A stretch of 64,000 bases of DNA from Desulfosporosinus metallidurans (GCF_001936615.1 NZ_MLBF01000016.1:1-64000), one strand, 5' to 3'. Positions 36,253-44,423 are shown, counted from the first letter of the stretch. Notes: generated by a model not told the origin, from the sequence alone. Made by a program: numbers and translations.

Positions 36253-36969
36253 GTGCTCGAAGCCCGGGAGATAACCTGGAAAAAAGATCATAAAATCATC
36301 CTCCAAGATATTCACTTTCACTTGTTGCCCGGAGAATGTGTAGGGCTAATCGGGCCAAACGGATCCGGCAAAAGTAGTTTGTTGAAAATCCTAGCCTTCT
36401 TAGAAACTCCGACGTACGGACAGCTCTATTTTCAAGGCCAGTCCGTACCGAAGAGCGTCCCGCTTCCGATCCGCCGCAAGATTGCTATTGTTTTTCAGGA
36501 ATCTCTTTTGTTAAATACACGTGTTTTTGACAATGTTGCTGCTGGATTGAAGATCCGAGGCCTCTCCAAAGGGAAAATTCGGGAACGAGTGGACTATTGG
36601 TTGGAACAATTCGGAGTTATCCATCTTACTAAACAATTAGCACGGTCGCTCTCCGGGGGAGAAGCCCAACGTGTTAGCCTGGCAAGAGCCTTTGCCATAG
36701 AACCGGACGTTCTTTTTTTGGATGAACCATTTTCAGCCTTAGATGCACCCACCAAAGAAGGTCTACGCATCGATCTGACTAAAGTTTTTAGCTCAACTCA
36801 GACAACGACCGTCATGGTAAGCCATGATTTTAAAGACATTGCCCATTTAACAAACCGCGCTTTGATTCTCCTTAATGGACAAGTGGTAGCTGAAGGATCT
36901 CCCTCCGAACTTCTAAGGAGTCCCCAAAAAGAAGAAGTCGAACGTTTTCTTGCGCACTTTGCTTCCTAA
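36253..36969 (+). CDS. tupC: Tungstate ABC transporter ATPase TupC
   Basis: A 238-residue ABC ATPase: Walker A GPNGSGKSS near residue 36, Q-loop FQES, signature SLSGGEAQRVSLARAFA, Walker B VLFLDEPFSAL, and switch His in MVSHD. GTG start overlaps the GGAGGG site region just after tupB. No MOP (TOBE) domain, as expected for TupC rather than ModC. Confidence 0.93.
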   Translation: MLEAREITWKKDHKIILQDIHFHLLPGECVGLIGPNGSGKSSLLKILAFLETPTYGQLYFQGQSVPKSVPLPIRRKIAIVFQESLLLNTRVFDNVAAGLKIRGLSKGKIRERVDYWLEQFGVIHLTKQLARSLSGGEAQRVSLARAFAIEPDVLFLDEPFSALDAPTKEGLRIDLTKVFSSTQTTTVMVSHDFKDIAHLTNRALILLNGQVVAEGSPSELLRSPQKEEVERFLAHFAS

Positions 36970-36984
36970 CTCTACTTTCGTCCG

Positions 36985-37018
36985 ACCTAGGCCATATTGG
37001 CTATTGGCCTAGGTTTTT
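36985..37018 (+). terminator. Terminator of the tup operon
   Basis: A 10-bp stem (36985-36994 with 37005-37014) followed by TTTTCT, directly after tupC. Confidence 0.85.
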
Positions 37019-37053
37019 CTTTTCGGGAAAATCTATGAAGAAAACTTAGCTAG

Positions 37054-37078
37054 CGCGCGAAGACACTGTCTTCGCGCG
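37054..37078. repeat. 11-bp inverted repeat CGCGCGAAGAC
   Basis: Perfect 11-bp arms (37054-37064 and 37068-37078) with a 3-nt loop, without a T tract. A second palindrome, AAGGCGGTCGCCTT, lies about 35 bases further on. Both are GC-rich islands in the 260-bp gap between tupC and the alcohol dehydrogenase gene. Confidence 0.55.
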
Positions 37079-37161
37079 TATTATTCATTCTGTCAGCCTT
37101 GGCGAAGGCGGTCGCCTTAGTTACACTATGCCACCTGAAATTTATACTTTCTGATTGGTAT

Positions 37162-37190
37162 AAAAAAAGGCCCCACCGCTTGGTGGGGCT
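37162..37190 (-). terminator. Terminator of the alcohol dehydrogenase gene
   Basis: Read on the minus strand: AGCCCCACC, loop AAGC, GGTGGGGC, then seven T residues. Strong and well placed about 85 bases after the gene's stop. Confidence 0.88.
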
Positions 37191-37275
37191 AATAGAGATG
37201 AGAAATGATTTGAGGGAGGACATAGAAGCCTAATCTTTAATGCAATACTCATGCCGATATATTAACGATCTGAGA

Positions 37276-38439
37276 TTACATAGCGTTCTTATAGATCTGA
37301 ATCACTTGTTCAAGTGTTGCTGTGCGAGGATTAGTGAATTGACAAGCATCTAACTTGGCATTTCCAGCCATCAGAGCAAAGTCTTCTTCTTTTACATTCA
37401 GTGCACTTAGCCCGGAAGGAATTCCGACATCAGTAGACAACGTGGCGATTGCGGTTAAGCATTTTTCTGCCGCATCCCTGACAGAAAGTCCATCAACATT
37501 TTCTCCCATTGCTACAGCGATCTCTGCAAAACGATCGAGATTACCAATCATGTTAAAGCGTGAAACATGAGGAAGGAGGATTGCGTTGCATACTCCATGA
37601 GGCAAATTATAGAATCCACCTAATTGATGAGCCATTGCATGAACATAACCTAAACTGGCATTATTAAACGCCATACCAGCTAATAATTGTGCATAAGCCA
37701 TTTTGTCACGAGCTTCGAAATCATCTCCATTTGCTACGGCACGACGTAGATATCTAGGGATTAATTTAAACGCCATTAATGCAGCCGAATCTGTCACTGG
37801 TGTGGCGGCTGTAGAAACATACGCTTCAACAGCATGGGTGAGTGCATCCATTCCGGTGGCAGCCGTTAAGCTAGGAGGTTGTTTCATCATCAACAAGGGA
37901 TCATTAATCGAGACATTTGGGGTTACATGCCAGTCAACGATGGCCATTTTAATATGCCGTGCAGCATCTGTAATAATACAGAATCTGGTCATTTCAGCAG
38001 CCGTACCGGCTGTGGTGTTAATAGCAATCATCGGAGCCATCGGTAGTGGAGATTTATCCACACCTTCATAGTCGTTAATTCTTCCACCATTACCTGCAAC
38101 AAGTCCGATTCCTTTAGCACAGTCATGGGAAGATCCTCCGCCTACGGATACAATCAGGTCGCAGCCTTCTTTAGTATAGATGTCAAACCCATCATGCACA
38201 TTTTTATCCGTTGGATTCGGTTCAGCGCCGCCATAAATAACAACTTTGACGCCTTCTTTTTCTATAATGTCAGCAATTTCCTGAGCCATTCCAACTTTTT
38301 CGAGATAGGCATCAGTCACCAATAGTACCTTTTTTCCACCCAGTAATTTGGCTTGTTTTCCTGTCTCTTGAGCTGCTCCGGCTCCCATGAGGTTCACTGT
38401 TGGCATGTAATACCCATACACTTGATGAATAACTGACAT
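37276..38439 (-). CDS. Iron-containing alcohol dehydrogenase
   Basis: A 387-residue group III NAD(P)-dependent alcohol dehydrogenase. It has the GGGSSHDCAKGI nucleotide loop, TTAGTAAEMTRF, and the metal-binding histidines in TGMDALTHAVEAY, GYVHAMAHQLGG and NLPHGVCNA. ATG at 38439 follows GGGAGGAAACAA; the longer in-frame form lacks a site. A sigma-54 promoter lies 109 bp upstream, and an upstream dyad is shared with the AOR gene, so the two enzymes probably act together: acid to aldehyde (AOR) to alcohol (this enzyme), or the reverse. Confidence 0.93.
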   Translation of the reverse strand: MSVIHQVYGYYMPTVNLMGAGAAQETGKQAKLLGGKKVLLVTDAYLEKVGMAQEIADIIEKEGVKVVIYGGAEPNPTDKNVHDGFDIYTKEGCDLIVSVGGGSSHDCAKGIGLVAGNGGRINDYEGVDKSPLPMAPMIAINTTAGTAAEMTRFCIITDAARHIKMAIVDWHVTPNVSINDPLLMMKQPPSLTAATGMDALTHAVEAYVSTAATPVTDSAALMAFKLIPRYLRRAVANGDDFEARDKMAYAQLLAGMAFNNASLGYVHAMAHQLGGFYNLPHGVCNAILLPHVSRFNMIGNLDRFAEIAVAMGENVDGLSVRDAAEKCLTAIATLSTDVGIPSGLSALNVKEEDFALMAGNAKLDACQFTNPRTATLEQVIQIYKNAM

Positions 38440-38547
38440 TTTTGTTTCCTCCCATTTCTTTTTGGCGTTAACCATTAATTTGTTTTTCAACAGTGACACA
38501 ATGTTTGTCCTAATCAGCATTGTCACTTTTGGTTATCTTTTATACAT

Positions 38548-38563
38548 TGCAAGAGTCATGCCA
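38548..38563 (-). promoter_or_regulatory. Sigma-54 promoter of the alcohol dehydrogenase gene
   Basis: On the minus strand: TGGCATGACTCTTGCA, with GG and GC exactly ten bases apart, as the -24/-12 consensus requires. It lies about 109 bp upstream of the start codon. The sequence between 38440 and 39131 also holds the upstream dyad (38700) and the leader of the next gene. Confidence 0.85.
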
Positions 38564-38689
38564 ACAGTCTGAATATTTAGTTATCAAATTCACAAAGCTG
38601 ATTCTTCCGACGAATGACTGTTCTTTTTATTAAACTCTGATTTTATGTATAATTTCTAATCTTTTTACTGACCTAATTTGACGCACATT

Positions 38690-38718
38690 GCTCGGAACAG
38701 CATTCTATTTTGGAACAC
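38690..38718 (-). promoter_or_regulatory. Upstream activator site for the alcohol dehydrogenase promoter
   Basis: The minus strand reads GTGTTCCAAAATAGAATGC (38718-38700) followed by a second TGTTCC half (38698-38693). It closely matches GTGTTCCACAATGGAGCAC upstream of the AOR gene and lies about 140 bp upstream of the -24/-12 element, a normal distance for an enhancer-binding protein. Confidence 0.6.
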
Positions 38719-38824
38719 TTTCTTCCTCACTAAACATCTGAAATCTTTTGCAAACAGTACATTAATTGTAATAGAGTTAAACTGCTGTTATAATTAATGT
38801 TGTTAAATTAATATTTCTAAATCT

Positions 38825-38928
38825 CCAAGCCTATTAACCTAAAGAGCTTCCATGGTTATTGGGCCAGGGTTTTAAACCCTCAGGGTATGTTGGGAAACGG
38901 ACATGCCTTCACATTTGAAAAGGAGGAG
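38825..38928 (+). promoter_or_regulatory. Structured leader RNA, candidate Moco/W-cofactor riboswitch
   Basis: Three successive hairpins: GCCTATTAACC (38829-38839) with GGTTATTGGGC (38854-38864; one mismatch), AGGGT/ACCCT (38866-38880), and GGTATGT (38884-38890) with ACATGCC (38901-38907), loop TGGGAAACGG. A purine-rich AAAAGGAGGAG follows, then a mini-ORF and a terminator, all before a molybdopterin-binding gene. The context suggests a cofactor-sensing riboswitch, but I cannot confirm a match to the known Moco motif. Confidence 0.45.
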
Positions 38929-38932
38929 TTGC

Positions 38933-38980
38933 GTGTTATACATTTTATTTTTTTTGACGCCTCACCTTGTTTTGGTGTAG
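38933..38980 (+). CDS. Possible 15-aa leader peptide
   Basis: GTG at 38933 after AGGAGGAG, reading MLYILFFLTPHLVLV and stopping inside the following terminator. It could be a leader peptide that couples translation to attenuation, or a by-chance ORF behind a purine-rich anti-terminator strand. Confidence 0.35.
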   Translation: MLYILFFLTPHLVLV

Positions 38981-38989
38981 GCGTTTTTA
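38957..38989 (+). terminator. Terminator in the leader of the MoCF gene
   Basis: ACGCCTCACC (38957-38966) pairs with GGTG-T-AGGCGT (38974-38984, one bulge) followed by TTTTT. It lies about 145 bp before the gene start at 39132, as in transcription attenuation. Confidence 0.75.
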
Positions 38990-39131
38990 ATTTACGTGTT
39001 ACCTGGACTGGCATGATGTAGAGAGTCATTCCCCATTTATTAAGCCCGTCATCTTTTTCGGGAATACGATTGCAGGAGTAACAACATTTATTCCTTCGTT
39101 CTAAGTACACGATGTATTGGAGGCTATCCCT

Positions 39132-40154
39132 ATGGAAAAAATTAAAGTGCAAGATGCTGTTGGCGCCATTCTGATTCAGGACATGACACAAATTATCCCT
39201 GGTATCTACAAAGGTCCCCGGTTTCGCAAGGGGCATATCGTTCAGGAAGAGGATATACCTGTTCTTCTCAGCATGGGGAAAGAACATATTTACGTCTGGG
39301 ATCAAACACCAGGCCTTATTCATGAAAATGAAGCGGCGGAGCGTCTCGCCCGAGCCGTATCCGGTTCCGGTCTAGTCCTTGACGAGCCCAAAGAAGGAAA
39401 AATCACCCTAACCGCTGCTCACGACGGCCTTCTTTACTCCTCAGAAGACGGCATCTTAGCGTTGAATACTTTAGAAGGGGTCATCCTCGCTACGCTTCAC
39501 AATCATTACCCCGTCAAAAAAGGGGATAAAGTCGCAGGAACCCGTGTCGTTCCTCTGATGATTGATGAGAAAGTAATCCTCGAAGCGGAAAATAATGTCC
39601 AAACGTTTTCAAATCCTATACTGGATGTTCGGCCTTTAAAACACTTAAAGGTTGGCATCGTCATAACGGGAAGTGAAGTTTATAAGGGACGTATTCAAGA
39701 TAAATTCGGTCCCGTGCTGCGCGCTAAAGTTGAAAGTTGGGGATCTGTTGTCCTAGAGCAAACGTTAGCCAGCGATGATGTGTCCCTGATTCAAAGCAGT
39801 ATTCGAGATCAACTAAGTAAGGGAGCAGAAATGATCTTAGTCAGTGGTGGCATGTCCGTCGATCCCGATGACGTCACCCCCGCAGCAATTAAAGGACTGG
39901 GTGCAGAACTCATCACTTACGGTGCACCAGTTCTACCAGGAGCCATGTTTTTGCTAGCCTACCTCGGAGATGTTCCCATCATGGGATTACCCGGGTGCGT
40001 TATGTATTCTAAAAAAACCGTCTTTGATTTAGTCGCTCCTCGACTTCTTACGGGAGAACGACTATCGCGTCTTGATATTGTCAAACTTGGGCATGGAGGT
40101 CTTTGTCTTGAATGCCCAGTCTGCACTTACCCCCGTTGTTCTTTCGGCAAGTAA
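39132..40154 (+). CDS. Molybdopterin-binding (MoCF domain) protein with Cys-rich tail
   Basis: A 340-residue MoeA/MogA-related protein. An N-terminal beta domain is followed by a MoCF_biosynth domain (about 170-310; VGIVITGSEVYKGRIQDKFG, ILVSGGMSVDPDD, VPIMGLPGCVMY). The C-terminal 18 residues carry four cysteines, C-x2-C-x2-C-x4-C (CLECPVCTYPRC), a possible metal or Fe-S site. ATG at 39132 is preferred because GGAGG lies just upstream. It stands alone behind a structured leader and terminator. It may handle molybdopterin insertion of Mo or W, or act as a sensor. Confidence 0.82.
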   Translation: MEKIKVQDAVGAILIQDMTQIIPGIYKGPRFRKGHIVQEEDIPVLLSMGKEHIYVWDQTPGLIHENEAAERLARAVSGSGLVLDEPKEGKITLTAAHDGLLYSSEDGILALNTLEGVILATLHNHYPVKKGDKVAGTRVVPLMIDEKVILEAENNVQTFSNPILDVRPLKHLKVGIVITGSEVYKGRIQDKFGPVLRAKVESWGSVVLEQTLASDDVSLIQSSIRDQLSKGAEMILVSGGMSVDPDDVTPAAIKGLGAELITYGAPVLPGAMFLLAYLGDVPIMGLPGCVMYSKKTVFDLVAPRLLTGERLSRLDIVKLGHGGLCLECPVCTYPRCSFGK

Positions 40155-40178
40155 ATACATTGCCTCAAACTAATTCTC

Positions 40179-40214
40179 AAAAAGCACCTGCCCGCAATTG
40201 GGTAGGTGCTTTTT
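40179..40214 (+). terminator. Terminator after the MoCF gene
   Basis: An 11-bp stem (40179-40189 with 40204-40214) with an inner CCC/GGG pair and flanking A and T runs, 25 bases after the stop codon. Confidence 0.85.
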
Positions 40215-40256
40215 ACATTAAGCTTAGATTGCTGATTTCCTTGAAATTAATAAAAG

Positions 40257-40286
40257 TGCAAGTCGGGGACGGTTCTTTGACTTGCA
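40257..40286 (+). repeat. GGGGACGGTTCT hairpin repeat, copy 4
   Basis: Arms TGCAAGTC and GACTTGCA (8 bp) enclose GGGGACGGTTCT. It lies between convergent genes, 11 bases from the end of the MoeA fusion gene. Compared with copy 3, both arms changed at the same paired position. Confidence 0.85.
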
Positions 40287-40296
40287 TACTCCCGTG

Positions 40297-42204
40297 TTAA
40301 CCGTAAAATACCCCCGTCTCTCTGACATCATACCCGCCAAGCGCCAGAACATCCTCCTGAAATTCTTTACTTTGAATGACGGCAATCATGGTTTTAATGC
40401 GGGGTTCCTCTAGATATTCCCGTGGAATCGCCAAATCATATCGTTCTTCTCCGACCAGTACGTAATCCAGTCCAAGTGCTTCCGCGGCACTTTGAATGCC
40501 CAACCCAACATCAGCTGATCCAGAGGCCACCGCCACCGCCACCGCTAAGTGCGTAAATTCTTCCCGCTCATACCCCAGAATTTGTTCTTTGCTTAGGCCT
40601 TGCTTCTGGAGCAAATAATCGAAAAGCACCCGAGTCCCGGATCCACCCTGACGATTTACGAATCGAATACCCGGTTGAGCTAAATCCTCGAGGGTCTTTA
40701 GGTCGAGTGGGTTTCCTTTCGGCACAATTAGAACTTGCGTCCGATAAACTAAATTCATTAAAGCGATCTCTCTTCCCGGCAGGAAACGTTGCAAATAGGA
40801 GAGATTGTACTCCCCTGTATCGGGATCGAGTAAGTGAATTCCGGCAAAATGTGCTTCCCTCTTGCGCAAAGACAGAATCCCAGCGAGACTCCCTACATGG
40901 GCTGAGGCAATCCCCCCCTGCCCACCCCTGGCTTTCATATGGCTACTTAAAACATCCAACGTCAGATCATGGGATCCTATGCACACGAGAGTTTCTTCTA
41001 ACTCAGAAACAGGCCGCAGAAGCTCAACAGGTACGGTTTCTCCCTCATGAAACCCTTCCTGCAGGCGAGGGACCCTCAACATCCCATCCGCTCTCACCAG
41101 ACTCATCGTCACCCCTGCACCACGATTTAAAGGGGCCGCAACCCAACGGTCTCCAACTTTCCCCACTTTAACCCGCACAAACTCTTCACTGCCTAACGAG
41201 GAAAAGACTTTCTTGCTGACCACGGCATCCAGTGTAGTCTGTACGCCTTTACTTAAACCCTGCAATTGATAGACCCAAGGTTCCAAGAACAAATGCGCTG
41301 TCAGATAAGTTGATACCGGATAACCTGGAATGCCAAACGTCGGCTTTCCATGAATTTCTCCTAAGGCCACAGGTTTGCCCGGTTTAATGGCTACTCCATG
41401 CAGATAAAGTGTCCCATGCTTCTCAATCATATGGGACGTATAGTCATCCCGCCCTTGGGATGACCCTGCGATAATGACCAAAATATCCTGAGACTCTGCC
41501 ATCTTCAGAATAGCGTCTTCTAATCTCTCTGGTTGATCTGGGGTTATCGGCCATATTGTGGCGTATCCACCCCATTCCTCAACTAAGGAAGCAAGGACTG
41601 TGGAGTTACTATCCACAATATCCCCCACTTGAAGGGACGCCTCAGGTGGACGGATTTCATCTCCGGTCGGCAAAATCCCCACACGCGGCTTACGTCGAAC
41701 CTCAACCTCCAAAACCCCTGCGGCTAATAGTGCTCCCTGGTCTTGAGGGCGAATGCGGTGATGAATCGGCAGAAGCACTTCCCCTTCTACAATGTCCTCT
41801 CCTACCGGACGAACATGATTCCATGGTACAACAGGAGCTTGCAGCAAGATTCCCCGCTCTCCAAGTTCCAGGACTTCTTCCAACATGACGACGGCATCCA
41901 TTCCCTCAGGGACTGGATCCCCAGTATCCACCTGAATGGCTTGCACTCCCAGTTCTAACCAACGAGGTTCGCGCTCCGAAATCCCAAAAGTATCCTTAGC
42001 CCGAATAGCATATCCGTCCATCGCTGAAGCTGCAAAATGGGGTGAACTTCGATGGGCACGAATAATTGTACCCGTGATTCTATGGAGCGATGAACGCACA
42101 TCCACGACCTCATTTTTCGGAACACAGCGTTCAGCAAGCTTTTCCATCATTAAGGCCAGTCCCTCTTGCCAAGCCTTGTTTTCAAGATATATTTGGCGTT
42201 CCAC
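40297..42204 (-). CDS. MoeA fused to a PBP-like ligand domain
   Basis: A 635-residue fusion. Residues about 1-405 are MoeA (molybdopterin molybdenumtransferase): ASAMDGYAIRA, DTGDPVPEGMDAVV, GILPTGDEI, GSSQGRDDY and GIPGYPVSTY. Residues about 410-630 are the same binding-protein-like domain as in the regulator at 33605 (VNRQGGSGTRVLFDYLL, ILGYEREEFTHLAV, GSADVGLGIQSAAEALG). GTG at 42204 follows GGGAGGCAAGAAAC. It probably inserts Mo or W into molybdopterin, the extra domain perhaps selecting the oxyanion. Last gene of the moaD-thiF-moeA transcript. Confidence 0.9.
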   Translation of the reverse strand: MERQIYLENKAWQEGLALMMEKLAERCVPKNEVVDVRSSLHRITGTIIRAHRSSPHFAASAMDGYAIRAKDTFGISEREPRWLELGVQAIQVDTGDPVPEGMDAVVMLEEVLELGERGILLQAPVVPWNHVRPVGEDIVEGEVLLPIHHRIRPQDQGALLAAGVLEVEVRRKPRVGILPTGDEIRPPEASLQVGDIVDSNSTVLASLVEEWGGYATIWPITPDQPERLEDAILKMAESQDILVIIAGSSQGRDDYTSHMIEKHGTLYLHGVAIKPGKPVALGEIHGKPTFGIPGYPVSTYLTAHLFLEPWVYQLQGLSKGVQTTLDAVVSKKVFSSLGSEEFVRVKVGKVGDRWVAAPLNRGAGVTMSLVRADGMLRVPRLQEGFHEGETVPVELLRPVSELEETLVCIGSHDLTLDVLSSHMKARGGQGGIASAHVGSLAGILSLRKREAHFAGIHLLDPDTGEYNLSYLQRFLPGREIALMNLVYRTQVLIVPKGNPLDLKTLEDLAQPGIRFVNRQGGSGTRVLFDYLLQKQGLSKEQILGYEREEFTHLAVAVAVASGSADVGLGIQSAAEALGLDYVLVGEERYDLAIPREYLEEPRIKTMIAVIQSKEFQEDVLALGGYDVRETGVFYG

Positions 42205-42237
42205 GTTTCTTGCCTCCCATTCTAACAATAATCTATC

Positions 42238-43479
42238 TTAACGCAAAAGGCGAAAACAGACCTCTTTTCCCGCTTCTAAGCCCTCAATATCCAAATCAAT
42301 GTGTACTAAAGCATCCGCCAACACCATTGTCCGAATTAAGCCCGATTTTCCTCGTATCGGCTCAACTTGCCAATCTTCACCATCAGGAACCACTCGCACG
42401 CGCACAAATTCCTCCCGACCACTACCCGAATATAAATTCTGGGTTAACGTCCCCTTCGGCAGAGGATTGGCCTGCGAATGTAATACCGAAGCATCTAACC
42501 AAGGACGTACTATTGTGTCAAAAACGACCATCGCCGAGGCAGGATGTCCAGGAAGTCCAAAAATCAATTTCCCATTCACGACTCCACCAATCGTAGGCTT
42601 GCCCGGTCGAAGTGCTAAACCATGAAACAGCAGTCCAGGATCTCCTAGTTCATCGATAAGCTGAGCAGACAGATCGCGCGACCCCACGGAACTCCCGCCG
42701 GAAAGTAAAACCATATCATTTTCCTCGAGCATGGTTGTAAGTACTGAACGGAGTTCTTCCAGATTATCTTTCACAATACCATAATGACGAGCATTGGCAC
42801 CACACGCCAGTGCCTGCCCAAGCAAGGTATAGCCGTTAATATCCCTTGATTGGCCGGGTAACGGTTCTTGTTCTGGAGAAATAATTTCATCCCCTGTGGA
42901 AAGAATTCCGACTCGGAAACGGGGCAATACCGGGACGTGGATTAGCCCTTGGGAAGCTAAGAGTCCCATTTCTTGGGCCCGAATTCGTGTGTATTTCGAA
43001 AGAATAACTTCTCCTTCGATTAAGTCTTCCCCGATGTCTATGAGATTCTCGCCTGGTGCTACAGCCTTCGTTACACCATAGAGTTCCTCGCCAAAGTGTT
43101 CGAGATGTTCGACCATCACGACAGCATCCGCACCCTCGGGAAGCATTCCACCCGTGGGCATCAGGACTCCGACGCCCTGCCCCAACAGTTCCGTCGGAGC
43201 CTCACCCATCCGTACTTCCCCATGACACTGAACCAACGCTGGCATACTTTCACTGGCCCCAAACGTGTCAGAAGCCCGAACAGCCATTCCATCCATTGTG
43301 GATTTACGAAAATGAGGTAAAGCACAGGTGGCCGGAATATCCTGGGTAACAATACGTCCCAGTGAATCAGCCAAAGGGATCTTCTCGACGCACTGATAAA
43401 ATGAGAGCACATAGGGTTTTAAGGAATCGATCGCCTCAGCCAATGTTTTGACCTTGAATAATTCGCTACTACTTCCCAT
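42238..43479 (-). CDS. moeA: Molybdopterin molybdenumtransferase MoeA
   Basis: A 413-residue standard MoeA that inserts molybdate or tungstate into adenylylated molybdopterin: KSTMDGMAVRASDTFG, GILSTGDEI, LLSGGSSVGSRDLSAQ and GLPGHPASAMV. The start is uncertain: ATG at 43479 (AAAGG eleven bases before) or GTG at 43491. It sits between thiF/moeB and the MoeA fusion, 33 bases from the latter, giving two MoeA paralogues in one operon, perhaps one for each metal. Confidence 0.93.
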   Translation of the reverse strand: MGSSSELFKVKTLAEAIDSLKPYVLSFYQCVEKIPLADSLGRIVTQDIPATCALPHFRKSTMDGMAVRASDTFGASESMPALVQCHGEVRMGEAPTELLGQGVGVLMPTGGMLPEGADAVVMVEHLEHFGEELYGVTKAVAPGENLIDIGEDLIEGEVILSKYTRIRAQEMGLLASQGLIHVPVLPRFRVGILSTGDEIISPEQEPLPGQSRDINGYTLLGQALACGANARHYGIVKDNLEELRSVLTTMLEENDMVLLSGGSSVGSRDLSAQLIDELGDPGLLFHGLALRPGKPTIGGVVNGKLIFGLPGHPASAMVVFDTIVRPWLDASVLHSQANPLPKGTLTQNLYSGSGREEFVRVRVVPDGEDWQVEPIRGKSGLIRTMVLADALVHIDLDIEGLEAGKEVCFRLLR

Positions 43480-43511
43480 GTTCCATGACACCTTTCGTGA
43501 TCATTTATATA

Positions 43512-44198
43512 TTACTGGATCTCAAACCGTTCAAATTCCATGGTTAACAGATCCACCTGTAACCAAGCATGTCGCAAGGAAGGCTGGCGTCCAACCAGTA
43601 ATTTTACAGTTTCCACCACACTTAAACTTGCCAAGACAGCAGGAGTAAACGCAGGATTTCCCCACGTGCTCTCAACCCCCTGTTCCCCGCGCCCAAATAA
43701 GCGGAAAACGCTAAAATCACCTGGCAAACTTACGCCTATTTGTCCAAACCAGCCTGCGATGCTAGCAAAAATTAGCGGTAACTCCTTTTGGTGACAGACC
43801 CGTTCCAGAACGACACGTGTGGGCAACGAGTCAAGGGCGTCACACACTAAGTCCACTTCCCGAAACAATTCAGGACCCTTTTCCTCTTCAAACCAGCCTC
43901 TAATCACCTCGACTTGTACCTCAGAATTGACAATTTGCAGTCTATCACGGGCGGCTTCCACTTTCCATTGCCCCATATTGAGCTCTGTCGCCATAATCTG
44001 ACGGTTAAGATTGCTTACTTCCAGACGGTCGCCGTCAATAAGCACTAGCCGACCAACCCCAATCCGGGCGAGTTCTTCAGCTATATACCCCCCAAGTCCT
44101 CCACACCCCACGATTGCTACGCATGATGTGGAAAGCTTGAGCTGATCCTCATCAGACAAGGTTTTCCTATTCCGAGCGTAACGACTTTCTAATTTCAT
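43512..44198 (-). CDS. ThiF/MoeB-family E1-like adenylyltransferase
   Basis: A 228-residue activating enzyme: the ATP loop VGCGGLGGYIAEELARIGVG, DGDRLEVSNLNRQ with the essential arginine, and CDALDSLPTR. It should adenylate the C-terminal Gly-Gly of the MoaD encoded immediately before it (TAA directly followed by ATG). The CxxC zinc pairs of classical MoeB are not evident. Partner context supports a MoeB role in molybdopterin synthesis. Confidence 0.9.
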   Translation of the reverse strand: MKLESRYARNRKTLSDEDQLKLSTSCVAIVGCGGLGGYIAEELARIGVGRLVLIDGDRLEVSNLNRQIMATELNMGQWKVEAARDRLQIVNSEVQVEVIRGWFEEEKGPELFREVDLVCDALDSLPTRVVLERVCHQKELPLIFASIAGWFGQIGVSLPGDFSVFRLFGRGEQGVESTWGNPAFTPAVLASLSVVETVKLLVGRQPSLRHAWLQVDLLTMEFERFEIQ

Positions 44199-44423
44199 TT
44201 AACCGCCTCCCACAGGTGGAAAGAGTGCTATGGTATCTCCGTCTTTCAAGACATGCTGTTCATTAACATTTCGCCCATTAACAAGGCAAATGGCAACTTC
44301 CTTAGGTTTAATGTTCAGCGGTTGGAGGACATCCATAAGACGACTTTCTTCTGGAAGATCCCACTCTTCAACCTTAAAGCGGCCATCCCGAAACGTCGCG
44401 AATAATTTTACAGTCACACGCAC
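44199..44423 (-). CDS. moaD: MoaD/ThiS sulfur-carrier protein
   Basis: A 74-residue ubiquitin-fold protein ending in PPVGGG, with the terminal Gly-Gly that carries thiocarboxylate sulfur for molybdopterin synthase. GTG at 44423 follows GAGGAGG by seven bases; the longer in-frame ORF has no family match before this point. It is directly coupled to the E1-like gene. Confidence 0.9.
   Translation of the reverse strand: MRVTVKLFATFRDGRFKVEEWDLPEESRLMDVLQPLNIKPKEVAICLVNGRNVNEQHVLKDGDTIALFPPVGGG

Noticed and set aside
38880-39323. 147-aa minus-strand ORF
   Set aside because: It runs opposite the leader, terminator and start of the molybdopterin-binding gene, and lacks a ribosome site or family features.
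40707-42596. Several long plus-strand ORFs opposite the moeA genes
   Set aside because: They are mirror frames of two strongly supported MoeA coding regions and show no domain similarity.
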